Positions 33,114-46,359 are shown, counted from the stretch's first letter. The stretch: DNA of 64,000 nucleotides from Carnegiea gigantea (GCA_029747015.1 JAKOGI010002291.1:21001-85000), one strand, 5' to 3'. Numbers and translations are program-made. The notes: generated by a model from the sequence alone, not told the origin.

Positions 33114-35520
33114 GGTCTTCATATATGATAATGTATGTGTTATAGCAAGACACTTTAGGCATCTTTTCTTAATATGAATTAATATGTTTAACTATGATTT
33201 AAACGCCCCAAAATTTTAGTAATTATATTCATTATCAATGTCTTATTTTGGTATTCATCAACTACGCAGATGGCTGCCATATAATGCACTTATGAATCAA
33301 CCTCATCTACAAAGACGTATCATACGTGCAATCTCCCATTTGCAAAAAATTATTGACAAAGTTAATTTTACATAATTTATAAGTGGTAATACCTTTCCAA
33401 TATTGGACCACACCTTTTTTTTTTAAATGTACGATTATATAATTTCTAAATCAAGAGAAAACATTTAATTTTCCATTAAAGAAGTATTATAAAACAAGGC
33501 ACTTATCATTTTGCTAAGATGTATGAATAGCCCAGCATATGTTTCCTAACCTTCTCCGCATCTGGACCTCATAAAACTGGTAAATACACAAACATGATCT
33601 TGTAAAGTACTTAAGTGGAACGATCATTTGATCCAGATTCTGACTTTAGACCTGAATCATGGCTATTGCATTGTGACTTCGACCAAAACTAGTTCAGGAA
33701 CTTGAATTTTCGAACTGAATGATGTCGCTAATTATATTTATTGCTTATTGCACTGGAACTAATCAACAATGTGTCAGATGTTGTTTCCAATTTTGAGATG
33801 ACCAGATTTGATACCAATTGTAGGATTATAATATGGTCCATCGTAACATTCATGTTCTCCATTGTCAGAACGAAAGGGGAACAACTTCAATAGCCTCTGT
33901 TATATTGGTAACGTGATGTGTAAACATTCTAAATCACAAATGCCAAAGTTGTGTTGTTGTCTACTAAAATGTATACATGGTTTCAATCAAAGAACATAAA
34001 AATCTAAATGAAATTTCAACATGTTTTAAAACTAATTGTGATAAACTTAACCCTGTGAACTTGAGTAGAAAAGTCAGCACTTGACCTGGCTTAAATTGAA
34101 ATTTTAGTCAAAGTTTTAAATGTGCACTTGAAAATGGCCCAACATGAGTTTGACCCGAGGTAGTCAACCTAACATAATAATGATATTATGTCTAAAAATG
34201 CTCCGACTTGAGGTTTCTTTAACCCAAAATCATCATGACTCAAATTGGCCTGTTCTTGAACTAAAAGGGCAAGAAAAAAGAAAGAAACAATGAAACATGA
34301 ATAAAATTATAATTTTTTATTGTGCATATTGTATTTTGATAGTAAAAATTTTCAGATAGGCTTTGACTAAGAGTGATCCTGGTTCGCGATGATGAACTGG
34401 GCCTTGATGCTGAATGCTCATAAGTTGTAGGCTATGTGAACAAAGTAATACTCAGAATTCAAAATTAACTTATATTTCACTTGAATACAAAATAACATGA
34501 TCAGTTGAGCAGTTGAACCCAACATTACCTGATAATAACCTAGATTTAAGAGTGTGCTTATCTAAATGGGTTTATCCAAACTTGCATTGACATGGCACTA
34601 CAAAACATTCGTAGTAACCAAAACCCGTATAAATAGATCCAGACCCAACTCGATTGACCTAATGACCACAACTGTCTAAAAGCATCAATAATGGGTGAAC
34701 TCATTCATTATCTTGGTATATATGTTTGTTCAAACGCATATTCTTTATCATCAACAATTTGCTTTGGGCCCTTTGTTTAAGCATGTTGAACCTACAATCT
34801 GCTCTCACCGGCTCCACTTCTCTTGTAACAAATGCTATTCATCTAGTCCAACCCGCTGCAATCTACTCCAACCCGCTAACCATTGCCTCAAAATTTTGAA
34901 AATGAATAAGCTTTCAATTAATATTCTTACATTTTCACGAATGAAAAGGACTTCCACATGCTTTTGTTCCATTTGTCGCATCACTATATGCTTTCGGGAC
35001 ACCTAGGACTTCCTTTTTTTTTTTAATGGCGATGTTGAAAACGTTTTGTCTGCCAGTTTCTCGTACTAGTTTATATTTATGAAGTTGTGCTAATTAACGT
35101 GACGGACTTACATTAGTAGACACAAAATGGCTAAGGGGTACCAAGGACTAAGCACATGCAGATTTCATGGGATTTTGCTCTATTGGGATCTAAATTGGAC
35201 ATTAGTTGTACAAGCTTTACCAGACAATTCAAGTGCACCTTGCAAAAGTGATCCCCGGATGCATACCTTTATCCATTTAAAAGAGAAAATTGGGACGTTT
35301 TATGGTAAGTTTATATAGATTTTATGTGAAACTAGTGTTTCGTGCATAGAAAAAGTCTTAGTTATTATTATTATAATTAAAATGATATATATCAATTATA
35401 ATTAATAGTTCGATAACTCCACAAAATTTTTTGAAGGTTTAATGGCTCTTTAGGTACAATTCGATGTCTATCATCATATTGTATATAACTCATACTCATA
35501 TTTATATTTATGCGCAATGA
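33114..35520 (+). other. 3' non-coding part of unit copy 1
   Basis: Shared with copies 2 (37995-38927) and 3 (58760-60034). The 34700-35010 stretch contains a CTCCAACCCGCT-type local repeat. A 103-codon ORF here (34695-35006) is not conserved as a frame in copy 3, so it is not called. Confidence 0.5.
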
Positions 35521-35845
35521 AAAAGTAATAAATTATAAGGTCAATCTCCATTTGTCAATATTTGGTATTATTATCATTAATGCAATAATGGTATGAGATG
35601 AAGGAACACAGATTTTGTCATAATAATTTATTTTGTATATTTTTTTAAAAAAGGAAACACTAATAGCACAATTAGAATCTTTTAATGTCAGTACTTTTTA
35701 AAATAATAATATTCAAAATTAGAAATCTTTTATTACTTTGTAATAGTCTTGTGCATGCATTTAGTCCGGCAATTAATACCAAAATTACATTAGCTTGCCA
35801 TGTATCAAATGTTCGATCAAAAATGTTTTGTTTTAAGGGGGATGT
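35521..35845. other. AT-rich spacer between units 1 and 2
   Basis: Nothing recognised. Confidence 0.3.
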
Positions 35846-35869
35846 GTGTATATACATATGTGTGTATAC

Positions 35870-35915
<46 letters not shown>

Positions 35916-35980
35916 TTATTTATACTATATATGCATGTGTGCGTGCATATATATACATATGTATCTGTGTGTGCGCACGC

Positions 35981-36039
<59 letters not shown>

Positions 36040-36045
36040 TATATT
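35846..36045. repeat. Compound (TA)n/(TG)n microsatellite
   Basis: TGTGTATATACATA-type runs, (TG)n at 35884-35900 and near-perfect (TA)n at 35984-36034. ORFs through it are artefacts. Confidence 0.95.
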
Positions 36046-36054
36046 ATATACACT

Positions 36055-38927
36055 ATAGCAATGGTAGAAACTTTGACAATATGGTTTCAACACCTTTTCA
36101 CTAATGCACGACAACAATGAACCAAACCACTCCTAGTGAGTTATATACCCATCTAAAGCGTATAGGATTCTTTTTTCTTCCCCCCTCTTTGGATACGCAT
36201 ACAAGCCATTTTTCTCGAACCTGCCAAGCATGTCCTTTGTTTTGCACTCAATGTAGATCAATTTTGGATTGAATCATGTTTGCACGCTGAGCATTTAAGT
36301 TTAGGTTTAATTTTGTTTTGGCACAGGTTGTCTAGATTTAGGTTAACTTCATGTGTGTGCTAATTCAAATTGAGCATAGGTTGTAGGCGCCTTGATTGAA
36401 TTGAAATTCAGTGTGTTGAGGGCTTGGGTGGCATCTGGTTCAGTCTAATTCAAATGGGTTAATTTACATTGGGCATAAGCTCCAACTTCTAATATTATTG
36501 GAACTTGCGATGGATTTGTACAATTGACTTGACATTAATTTAAAGTAAGAAAGCAAAGAAATACATTATTAACAAGTGCATCTATAATTTCTTGTATTTT
36601 CTCAATTTCACTTAGCTGGTCTTTCGACTCTGTGGGTTGGTTTTTTGTAGCCGAAATCGGTGTACGCTGGTTACCTATTTGTATTTATCATACACATTGG
36701 CAATTAATTATTGAAAAAAAAAGCGAATCTCTAGTTGCTTTCAAAATAGGTTTGCAGGTTGATTCTAGTTCTATTTGTTCACATGGATTCTCAAATAAGA
36801 ATCTTGACCTATTCAATTTGATAGGAATAAATTTAGTTTTGGTTCTTCATCATGGATTATTATTGAATAAGCATAAATTCTGATCCATCGAGATCAACTT
36901 CTCGAAAGAGGCCATTTCTTAAGCTCAAAAGTTGGTCAGTTGGCCTGTACAACTACTAACTGACCGAATGAGCAATCAAATCAAGACCAAAGAAGAAGGT
37001 GGCATCTTTCACTCATGTTAGGTTGGTTTTTCTACTCTTTCTCATCACTACTGCTACCACTACTATTATGTCTCGTAAATATCTCTAACGCTTGTCTGCT
37101 AAAATACCCTTTATTAATGTGAACATTAATGCATAAATGTTTAACTCCCTCCCCTAACAAGTAATTTCTCCCTCATGTTGATATAATATAAATAATGAAA
37201 GATATATTTTTAGTGCAAATAAGGCATGAGGATCAATATGGACTAAATTTGACACAAATCTCAGATAATGACTCTTAAATAATTTATTAGTTGTACTAAC
37301 ACACCCAAATAATGAGACATATAATACTCGATTACCACAATTATTTTCATGAGATCTGCTTCTTTTTTTTTTTTTTTTGGGTTTTATGTAGCCTTTTCTA
37401 GTTTGGACCAAGTTTTTGTTATAGGACTTAACATGAATTAAGTATCATTTTATGAAAGCAAAATTCACAACTTGTAAGAAAAGATAACATCATCTAATAC
37501 ACTTTCTTTTGTCAATTATCACCTTCGTAAAAGAACCATATGTTATCATTATCGAATAAACAAAGTGTTTGACAATCTCTAATTATTCATTCTGTGAGGG
37601 TTGATTGAAAGGATCATTGTGTATGTGTATTTGTTGCTTTTGCGTCCCTAGCTAGACAGTTAATTAATTGATTAAATCAAACAGAGATGGGAAACTACAA
37701 GCTCGATATGATAGGTGACCTAAGCACTCTACTCACATGGCATATGCTTCATTGTAAGAACCCCGACCAATGCACGTAGTACGCCTGTGAAACTCATCAG
37801 AATTGCAAAGCTAAAGGTTGTAAAACCTACGTGATTTTTTCGGATGGCAAAAAATGTACTCTGTAAAAAGTTCTAGCAGGAATGGAGGAACACTATGACA
37901 TACATGAAGAAACTCTGAGAATGGATGCAACATGCTTAGTTAAGTGATATACAACGTATAATTAGCCTATGTGCATGTTGGGCTAGACTTTCTGCTGTCT
38001 TCATATATGAAAATATATGTGTTATTGCAAGGAACTTTAAGTGTCTTGTCTTAATTTAGATTAATATGTTTAACTATGATTTAAACGCACCAAAGTTTTA
38101 GTAGTTCTAATTCTTTATCAATGTCTTAGTTTGGTATTCATGAACTATGTAGATGGGTACACTTTAGTGCTGTAATAGATCAACCTTATCTGTGAAAACG
38201 TATTATACGTGCAATTTCGCAATTGTGAAAAATTATCGACAAAGTTAATTTTAAACAATTTATGAGTGGTAATATCTTTCCAATACTGGATCACACCTTT
38301 TTTTAAATGTTTGATCACGTAATTTCTAAATTGAGACAAGACATTTAATTTTCAACTAAATAAGTACCATATAATAAGAAATTTATCATGTTACTAAGAT
38401 GCATGAATAGCCCAGCTTAAGTTTCCTAAACTTCTCCACATCTTAAACTCATAAAACTGGTAAATACACAGACATAATCTTGTAAAGTCATTGAGTGGAA
38501 TGATCCTTTAATCTAGATTCTAATTTGAGACCTGAATCATGGCTATTGGTTTGTGACTCGAACCAAAACTAGTTCAGGCAACCTGAATTTTCCTGATGGG
38601 TCTTGCAAAGCCATTGAGTGAAACATTGAACAAAACTAATAAATTCATAATTTTTTACTGTGCATATTGTTTTTTGATGGTTGAACCCAACATGACGTGA
38701 TCATTTTAGTGGTTGAACGCAATGTTACCTGATAATAACCGAGATTTAAGAGAGTGCTGATCCAAATGGGTTTATCCAGACTGGCATTAACATGATACAC
38801 CAAAAAATTGGTAGCAACCAAAACTCATATGAAGAGACCCAAACCCAACTTGATTGACCTGATGACCACAATTGTCTCAAAGCACAACAATGGGTGAAAC
38901 TCATTCATTATCTTGATATATACATAA
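36055..38927 (+). repeat. Tandem unit copy 2 of the peptide-gene locus
   Basis: Homologous to copy 1 from 31484. It ends where the sequence switches from the equivalent of 34715 to the equivalent of about 36270 ('aatcatgtttgca'), a head-to-tail junction near 38928. Confidence 0.75.
36999..37866 (+). pseudogene. Secreted knottin-like peptide gene, copy 2 (start lost, stop in domain)
   Basis: Exon 1 is 36999-37074 and its ATG is now GTG. It encodes a clear signal peptide core (LVFLLFLITTATTT) and ends in phase 1 at a GTAAAT donor. Exon 2 starts after CAAACAG at 37685, also in phase, and stays open through a propeptide-like part (MGNYKLDMIGDLSTLL) into the cysteine domain, ending in TAA at 37864. 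Within the domain CAG has become TAG (37777) and the fifth cysteine is Tyr (37828-37830). The spacing C-X4-C-X5-C-X4-C-X2-(C)-X8-C and an ETHQNC motif recall potato carboxypeptidase inhibitor (CKTHDDC). The upstream TATA position reads TGTACAAC (36946). Function by homology is a guess; the gene is inactive. Confidence 0.6.
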
Positions 38928-39068
38928 TCATGTTTGCATGCTAAGCACTTCAGTTTAGGTTTAGTTTGGTTTTTGCACAGATAATTTTGATTTACATTAA
39001 CTTCATGTGTTTGCTAATTATAATTGAGCATAGGTTGTAGTAGCATTGAATCAAGTTAAATTCAGTGT
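38928..39068 (+). repeat. Tandem unit copy 3, left fragment
   Basis: Starts at the tandem junction and ends at the target site GTTGA, where the 18-kb element inserted. It continues at 57225. Confidence 0.75.
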
Positions 39069-39073
39069 GTTGA
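39069..39073. repeat. Target-site duplication GTTGA (left)
   Basis: GTTGA before LTR A; the partner is at 57220-57224. The undisturbed sequence CAGTGTGTTGAGGGCTTGG in copy 2 (36410-36428) shows the original target. Confidence 0.9.
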
Positions 39074-39570
39074 TGTAAGACCCGCGTTTCTTATTTTTAC
39101 ACTAAGCTGACTGTCTTACCCTTTACGTTACAAAATTCATATTCTTATTAGCTATATAAGTTAAATTATTATCTATGTGCCTATGTGAGCGATAATTTTA
39201 TTAAAAAGAATATTTTTTTGATGTTTGTATTATTATTGTTATCGTTGATTATTTAAAAAATTCTTGAGTTGATGCAAACTTACACCTTCGAAGCCGTTAT
39301 TTTAGTTATTTAGTTGTTTCCTGAATTTAGTTAGGACGCCAATTTTAGAATGTTTTAACCCAAAGTTAGACTGAGTGTTCACGAATTTAGGATTGGGAAT
39401 TGAGTTATTGTAATAATTGAGTACAAAAAAAGGGAAAGGAAAAGGAACAAAAGGGGTCGAAGTGTCTTTCTGATTTTGGGGAGGAGGAATGTGACACGAG
39501 GGGTTTCTTACCCTAACCCTGCAAACCATCATCTCAAAGAGAGGGAAAGGGAGGATGAGAGACAGACCGA

Positions 39571-39666
39571 GAAAGAGAGAGAGAGAGAGGTGGAGGTGGG
39601 GAGTGGTGGTTGAAGGCGACACCGGCGGCGACCCCAAAACCCCTTCACTGCCCCGATCTCGGCCAA

Positions 39667-39710
<44 letters not shown>
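39571..39710. repeat. (GA)n microsatellites in LTR A
   Basis: GA runs at about 39571-39590 and 39671-39710 (20 uninterrupted GA units in the second). LTR B has only short equivalents. Confidence 0.9.
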
Positions 39711-39713
<3 letters not shown>

Positions 39714-41686
39714 AATGAAAGAGAGAGAGAAAAAGGGGGTTGGCAACGACGACAGCATTGGCAGCACCACATCGGCGACCGTCGGTCTGATGAGCAGCCG
39801 TAACCCTAACTCATGGCTGGTGACAGAGAGAGGGGTCGAGTGAGGCCCACGGTTCAGGGGATTAGGGTTTGAAACCCTTGGCGCACTACCACCAAGACCG
39901 CCACCGACGGCGATTGGGGGTGGCTACGTCGAGAAGCAGACCGAGTCAAAGGGCTAAAAACGGGTCCGAGCAGGTTCGTTTGAGAATGACGTTTGGGCAG
40001 CGAGTGAGGAATCAAATTTCGGGTCCTAAACATCCACAACAGCAGCCAAAGGCCCTTAGAACGGGTTCTTCGCTTGGAATTGAGGTGGGTGTTTCTCGCC
40101 TCCTAAAGTATTAGTAATTTCGAAAACGTTTTTAACCCTTAAGATGAGATGCATATTAGTTTAAGGTTGATTAGGCTGATTGAAATTGTGAAGTGATTAT
40201 GCATGTTTAGTTCAATTGAATTCAAGCTTAGACCATGCATGTATAGGCTAGCTGAATGTTCCATTTGATTGAATATATATGCATGCATAGCTTAACATGT
40301 TTGATTGAATTTAGGCCTAGATTATGCATGTTAAATTAGTCAATTCATGTTTGAATTGATGCTTGCTAAGTGAGCTAAATCATGTTTAAAGTAGCCCTTG
40401 AAACAACCTAAACATGCTTTGAATCAATGTATACTGAGTAAGCTGATTCTCGCTTAAAGGTAGCCTTTGAAACAGCCCAAATAGGCTTTGAATTAATGTG
40501 TATTGAGTTAGTTGAATCATGCGTGAAAATGTCCTTGAATCGACCTAAGAATTTTTTAGGTCGATGCATGTTAAGATGGTTAGTTATGTTTTGAAAATGA
40601 CATAAGTATGACATGTTTGTTTCCTAAATGCGATTTATGAATGCAAGTTAGTTTCATACCTTATTAGTTCATTTCAGTCTATTGAGTACCCTGCTTAAGT
40701 TAATGAGATATATACATGATATATATGCTGTAATATGCCGCTGGGTAGATGCTGATGGTCAGTAAGTTATACGTCGTTATTATGCCCTTCTTTATGACTT
40801 TTATGATGGCGTGCTATGCATACAAAACTGAAACCGAGTTGGTAGTTGGATGCTTAAGGTTGAACTAATGAAAGTTTTTGAGGTTCTTTGTGGTCAGTGT
40901 TGTATAAGGAGGGAGCCTGGGTTGTGATTGACCATAATCATGTGGATTACGAGGCCACGTGTAGTTTATTATGTCAAGTTGAATTATGAAGTGCTTGAAT
41001 GTGTTACATGTGAACCCCTCCCCTTTCACGTCATCAAGCTGCATCATGTGTGTGAGGGAGAGTTTTGAAAAAGAAGGTTTTCATGGTTTGAAATGATAAT
41101 AGCCATAACTATTGGCAGACGATGGCATATTTTAACTATACGTGTATAGTTTTGGGAGTGAACCTACTAGAATGGGGGAATCCCTAAGGAATTTTGAAAA
41201 GAAGTGAGTTTTATGATAAATGATTTCGCTGTAAGAGGCAGCAAACTTATTAGCCGCTATGGCCATACGCTTTAAATTAGCTAAGATAACGTACTTAAGT
41301 ATGTATATAAGATAGGAGTGAACCTGCTAGAACGGGGGAATCCCTAGCTTAGGGCGTAAGTCCCAATAGTGGAAAATCTTAGAAGACCCTGACGAAGGTG
41401 TATGTAAGGTACGATTATGTAGCCATCCCCAGAAGTAAGAGCTTATGGGTGAGGATAGTCCCACCAGGGGTTGAGAATAGATCTCACCCCATCAGCATAA
41501 TATGATGACCTTATGCCAAGAGTATTTTCCTAATAAGTATTAAAAGTAGTTGGTGTTTTGCCAGTTTAAGTATTTCAGGAAAAAGAAAGATTTTAAGGGC
41601 CATTAAGAGGTCAGTATGAATAAGTTACGAAAGCTTATAAGGGTCATTAGAGGACCAATACGAAAGAAATTTCTTTTTAAGGAATA

Positions 41687-41782
41687 TGAGCCTCAAGAGG
41701 CTAATTAAAGTGCTCTTATGAGCCTCAAGAGGCTAAGCAAAGTGTTTTTATGAGCCTCAAGAGTCTAAGCAAAGTGTTTTCA
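41687..41782. repeat. Minisatellite, 3 x 32 bp
   Basis: TGAGCCTCAAGAGGCTAA starts at 41687, 41719 and 41751. The same array occurs in LTR B at 55991-56086. Confidence 0.85.
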
Positions 41783-42569
41783 AGAAAAGAAGGAAAGCTT
41801 TCTGTGCATATTGTGTGCATATCTTATGAATGAGATCTAAATGAGATCTAAATCTGTATATCCTATGCATACCCTATGAATGAAATTTCAAGTAAGGCTA
41901 AGTATAGTTTGAATGAAATCCCAAGCAAAGTATGGTCATGTTCTTGTGGAGCATCAAGCATGTAAGTTTTAAAAGCGTTCACTCAGTGAAAGAAAGTTTC
42001 ATACATAATCCTCGTTGCTCGTTTATCTGCATAAGTGCTTATTAGTAAGGAGATTTGGTCATTTAGGGACCTACAAATGAGTCAGAGTGGCTAGAATGAA
42101 GTTTATGGATAATAATCCGTCATTGGAGACTATGATTGCCTAATATGATAGTAATATATAAATACGTGATATGTGACTATTAATGGTATTATTGCCTGTA
42201 ATGATTTTGGTTTTAAGGAGACGGGGAATACTCACTGAGCGTGTGGTTGCTTATCCCATTACTCTTTCCCCCTTTTCCCAGGCTTTCATTATGACATGTA
42301 GAAGTCAATTTACAAGTGCCAAGTCAGAGTTTACCCTTGCTTGATAAGGTGTCACATGTGCACGTACAGAAGTGGATTTACGTGTTAAATGACGTAACAT
42401 GATGTATTCCTATTTTGTAATTGTATGTAAGCAAGTACTCTATTTCATGTAATGCATATTATTTATAAGTCACTTGTATGGCCATGTGAGCCAACCATCT
42501 TATTAGTCAGTTGCCTTTTTAACTGAAGTTGTTTATATTTTGGGATGCAAACCCCCAGTACTCCGGTTG

Positions 42570-42574
42570 TGTTA
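42570..42574. repeat. Target-site duplication TGTTA (left)
   Basis: TGTTA before the nested element; the partner is 50260-50264. Confidence 0.9.
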
Positions 42575-42668
42575 TGTAACACCCCCAAATTAGACATATT
42601 TCACTGTTTGTATTCTTCTTCATAAATTCCTCAATTATAACTAATAAACCCAATGATTGGGGTGTTAC
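42575..42668. repeat. Inverted-repeat module at the LTR edge
   Basis: GTAACACCCCCAA (42576-42588) and TTGGGGTGTTAC (42657-42668) form a 12-bp stem around a loop of about 68 bases. The module is repeated at 47663-47757. It lies beyond the point where the related host LTR ends. Confidence 0.7.
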
Positions 42669-44295
42669 CGTCGTCCAAAGGACAAGGCTTGTAGTATGTG
42701 TAACGCCCCCAACCCTAAGGCCAGGAGTGTTAGCGTTTGCCTTTAAATCTTGGGACGAAACGGACAGAGTTTCCCCTAAAAACTAACCGTTTTCCAGGCT
42801 TAAAGCCTTACATTGAATTCCCTGCAATTAAACGCAATAATAAAATCAACTCAACGGCTACCCGCCGGAGTTCATGGCTTTACGGGCCACCCGCCTGGAG
42901 CATATCAACCAGCGCAGTTCAATACTAAAATGATCATACGACTCCACGGACCACACGTCCGGGATATTGGGGTTACATTCCAATTATAAACAACCATACT
43001 GAGCGACTCGACATGATATGCAACACATGCACACAAGGACTTAAATTACAAAGAAATGAACTGTTACATTATACTACACTACGCAGCTCACATGCAGGCA
43101 CGTCGCTTTATTCCTAGGACAACAATAACTCCATTTCGGCTGACTTGGGCCAACCTTTACTGGCTAATTCAGAAACCTGGGGGCACAATAACAGATGGAA
43201 GTGAGCGATAAACGTGCAATGGATAACCCCCCCTCTAGCAAAATATTAACAAGACAACCATAACTTACAACCGTCGTTCGTAGGTTCTCCGTTTTAAAGA
43301 GTTCTCCCCAGAATAGCTGTGCCCAATGAACTTACCAAAAGAACTCATGTGAACTCATAAAACTTAATGAAAAGAAAGGGGTTTAACCCATAAGCACCAC
43401 TTGTTGGGATTTCTATTGTGCAGACCTTGTATGTTACTCAATAATAGCTAAAACTAAATATGTAATGCTCAGCGCATTACAGCTTATTCCAGATCATATA
43501 AGTCATGCCGTATACAATCATTAAACTTCATTGAAGATGCTGTCAGGCAATAGGCGTTATGAGCTTAACAATTACATTAGAGCAACCAACATGTTCAATG
43601 CGAAACAACCTCTACACTGAAGACTTTACTATACTATTCAGTAGCCAGTCAAGTGCAAGAATGGGTGTATGCAAGAAAACATGGAAACTATTTACTAATA
43701 AGGTAGCACGATAACCTTTGAACTTCACGTTCATGTTTCTTAAAAGTGATACCTTTTATAAACCTTCATAGGATCTGAGAGTCTCCTTTTTCCTATAGTT
43801 TCACTTCTCTAGATTATTGAAGGCATTACCGCCATTCCGGAATGGTACAAGGCTATCTGATTTACCAACCTCTGAAATCATCTAAAATAAATCTGTACAT
43901 GCATAGGAATGTTTATCACTGTGACTAACCCATTATCACTGTGAGCGTTGCTTAGTTGGCGATCAGTAACGTTCATTGTTTTGCTGTTTTCTGGTATCGC
44001 AGGAGGATGACTATTCAATTCTCCCCATGCCTAAAACAGAAAACATAAAACACTGGAATGGGGACTCGAAGCTCAATACGTACATTCCCATGCCGTAAAA
44101 TAAGTTTTATGTGAAATTAGTTGGGCCGGCCGCATCCCAAAACATTTTGCTTTGCAAACTGGAGAGAGAGAATGAAGAATTGAAATTGATTTGCTGCTTA
44201 TTATCTGAAAGTGAACCCCTTGGTCGATGTACATCTTGAAACGATCATACTTTGGGTGCTCACCCCCCAGGCCGATCGAGAAGCCTGAGTTGACG

Positions 44296-44395
44296 CCGCG
44301 CGCGGGTATATTGGTCGGCATAAGCCTTGATAGTTGATGAGCATATGAGGCCGCGCGCGGGTATATTGATCGGCATAAGCCTTGATAGTTGATGG
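44296..44395. repeat. Tandem repeat, about 2 x 55 bp, CG-rich core
   Basis: CCGCGCGCGGGTATATTG starts at 44296 and 44351, each followed by 'tcggcataagccttgatag'. A third partial 'gatgggcataagcc' follows. Confidence 0.8.
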
Positions 44396-44619
44396 GCATA
44401 AGCCCTGATGGTAATTGGCGGGGCCACTTGTTTATGTGACAAAAACATTGAGAAATTGATTCATTAAATGCATCTTGTATTAATTTTTTCATTGCTGAGA
44501 GATATGCGAGTTTTCGAAGAACATAGGCAATGTACGTACCTGTCTTTGCGATTCTCTCTCCTTTGCCCTTGGGTCGCTACTAATTGATGAGGTTTTGCAA
44601 TGTATGGTTTTGATTCTAC

Positions 44620-44895
44620 TGCCTATTGGCAGAGCTATAGGATATGTGGGCGTTAAACTGGCTATCTATTGTTAGAGTTATAACCCAATGAACTTGAGTC
44701 TCCTGTCTACCAGCAGAACTAGGAAACATTGAGTTTTTAAAGCTGCTGCTTAATGGCAGAGCTATGGAAACATTGAGCTTTTGGTGTCTGCCTATTGGCA
44801 GAGCTATGAAAACACTGAGCTTTTGGTGCCTGCCTATTGGCAGAGCTATGAAAACACTAAGCTTTTGGTGCCTGCCTACTGGTAGGACAATGAAA
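44620..44895. repeat. 42-bp tandem repeat in the LTR
   Basis: The unit CTGCCTATTGGCAGAGCTAT plus 'gaaaacactgagcttttggtgc' is best preserved at about 44788-44871, with decayed copies on both sides, five to six in all. The CTGCC...GGCAG part is a small palindrome. The array is absent from the other LTR because of the 1586-bp deletion there. Confidence 0.85.
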
Positions 44896-46359
44896 CTCAA
44901 GTGGGAGGCTCGCATAGCACGTTAATTCAATAGATAAAGCAATTCCCACACTCACCTTGCAATCTATACGATTCCAGGCTTCAATCATTTAATTCCTCAT
45001 TGACATCCATACCCTCATCGTTTCTAACTAGTCAATATAAACCATATATGTACAGATTCAATAAGCTTCTGTTCAGTTTACTTTACAATTTCCTCTATTT
45101 GAATTATAAACATTCCTATGCATTTAAATGATAGCAATCATATAAACACTTCTATATTCGCTAACGATAACAATTGATAATCAATAACTTGCTATGATTA
45201 ATAATTAATTTCTTTTTTTTCATAATCGATCAGCTGTGTACATACTTGCTAAACTTCATATGATCGATAAACTATAACTGGTCACTGAACTGTCCTTACT
45301 TGAGCAAACAGCACTATTCAGTAGTGCGTTACAACAAGCGTACATATAGCCACATGTGTCCATGAACGACAACACTTTATTCAGTAAATCAAAAATAATT
45401 TGATTCTAAACATATACAATGCATTTCGAAGTAACTTTCCTAAGCATGAATGTACTGAAGAAGAGGTTCGAATGAAAACTAAATATATCTTAATAGCTTC
45501 GCGTTTCATTCGTGTACATGCAGTAGCTAGTTTAGCTCGAATCGAACCTAAACACGCTCATTTGCATGCATTGGTTAATTAACTCGAATAGAAGCGATAC
45601 ACTTAAAAAGGACTTCGCTTTTAATCCTTTAAACAGCTTGAATCGATGTTAAACACATTAAACTAACTTCGAATTAACATATCAAGCATGATTTACATTC
45701 ATTGATTCGACTCGATGCTAAACACAGTTAACTTACTAAATCAATGGGTCGTTGTAAAATCGAATAATTCTCATATAACCGATTATAATTCGATAACTAT
45801 ACATATACAATCGAATGCATTTCACATAATCGATAAATGATATATATACTGGATAACTTGTTCAATGCGCTCAATATATATACTAGGCATAAATTATCAG
45901 TTCTAATTCAACCCGAATAAACTATAATCGATAAACTTGCATCGAATTTAAAGATAACTAGGAGGAAGAGGAACCCCACCTCGAATCCAAGCTAAAGGAC
46001 CTGTTTAGGGTTTGATTTGGGTTGGCTCGATGTGGGTTCGGTCGATCCTTTGCTCCTCTTCTGCTGGTCTCCGTCTTCCTTGCCGAACCGCCATCGCTGG
46101 CGGCCGTGGAGGAGCCGCGAGCCACCACCGGCGACCTCCCTCCCCTGCTGAACCGTTCTGCCCCCTCCCTTGCGTCTGCCTTTGCTCTCTCTTTCGCCCA
46201 ACTGGGCGTCGACCGGGGTGGGGACGGCCGGGCGTGCGTCGGCCGCCCCTCGCCGGTAGCACGCCGGTGCTCGCCCCTCCTCCCTCTCCCTCGTTCTATG
46301 GCATGTGTGTGTGGCAGGGTCGGGGAACCCCCCTCCTCGCGACCCCTTCTGCCCGAGAG

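Larger units (their letters stand above)
31484..35520 (+). repeat. Tandem unit copy 1 of the peptide-gene locus
   Basis: Shares ordered homology with 36055-38927 and with 38928-39068 plus 57225-60034. The order is: an 'aactttgacaat' block, a leader with 'ggcttgggct', the promoter and exon 1 region, exon 2, a 'tcttcatatatga' 3' block, and a final 'gggacacctaggact' to 'gtctatcatcatatt' block. It keeps the largest 3' part but lacks about 250 bp around the cysteine exon. Confidence 0.75.
39074..42574 (+). mobile_element. LTR A (5' LTR) of a chromovirus-like non-autonomous element, first part
   Basis: Begins TGTAAGACC and is collinear with 53297-56940. It contains a GA microsatellite, a G/C-rich segment (39590-39960), a 32-bp minisatellite and 'gagcctcaagaggct' repeats. 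It is interrupted at 42575 by a nested antisense element and resumes at 50265. ORFs on either strand in the GC-rich part are not conserved in frame between the two LTRs, so no gene is called. Confidence 0.85.

Noticed and set aside
34695..35006. 103-codon ORF in unit copy 1
   Set aside because: The homologous stretch in copy 3 (59290-59540) has frame-breaking indels and no shared protein pattern.
35672..36120. ORFs of 65-139 codons through the second microsatellite
   Set aside because: Same artefact: repeats of Tyr-Ile and Cys-Val from (TA)n/(TG)n.
39302..39803. ORFs of 156 (minus) and 82 (plus) codons
   Set aside because: They run through GA repeats in LTR A; the frames are not kept in LTR B at 53575-54000 beyond low-complexity resemblance.
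42575..42668. Independent DNA transposon with TGTAACACCCC ends
   Set aside because: No target duplication of its own, and it coincides with the LTR border in both LTR copies, so it is described as an LTR module.
44073..44492. 139-codon minus-strand ORF
   Set aside because: It depends on the CG-rich 55-bp tandem repeat and lies within the LTR; no family signature.
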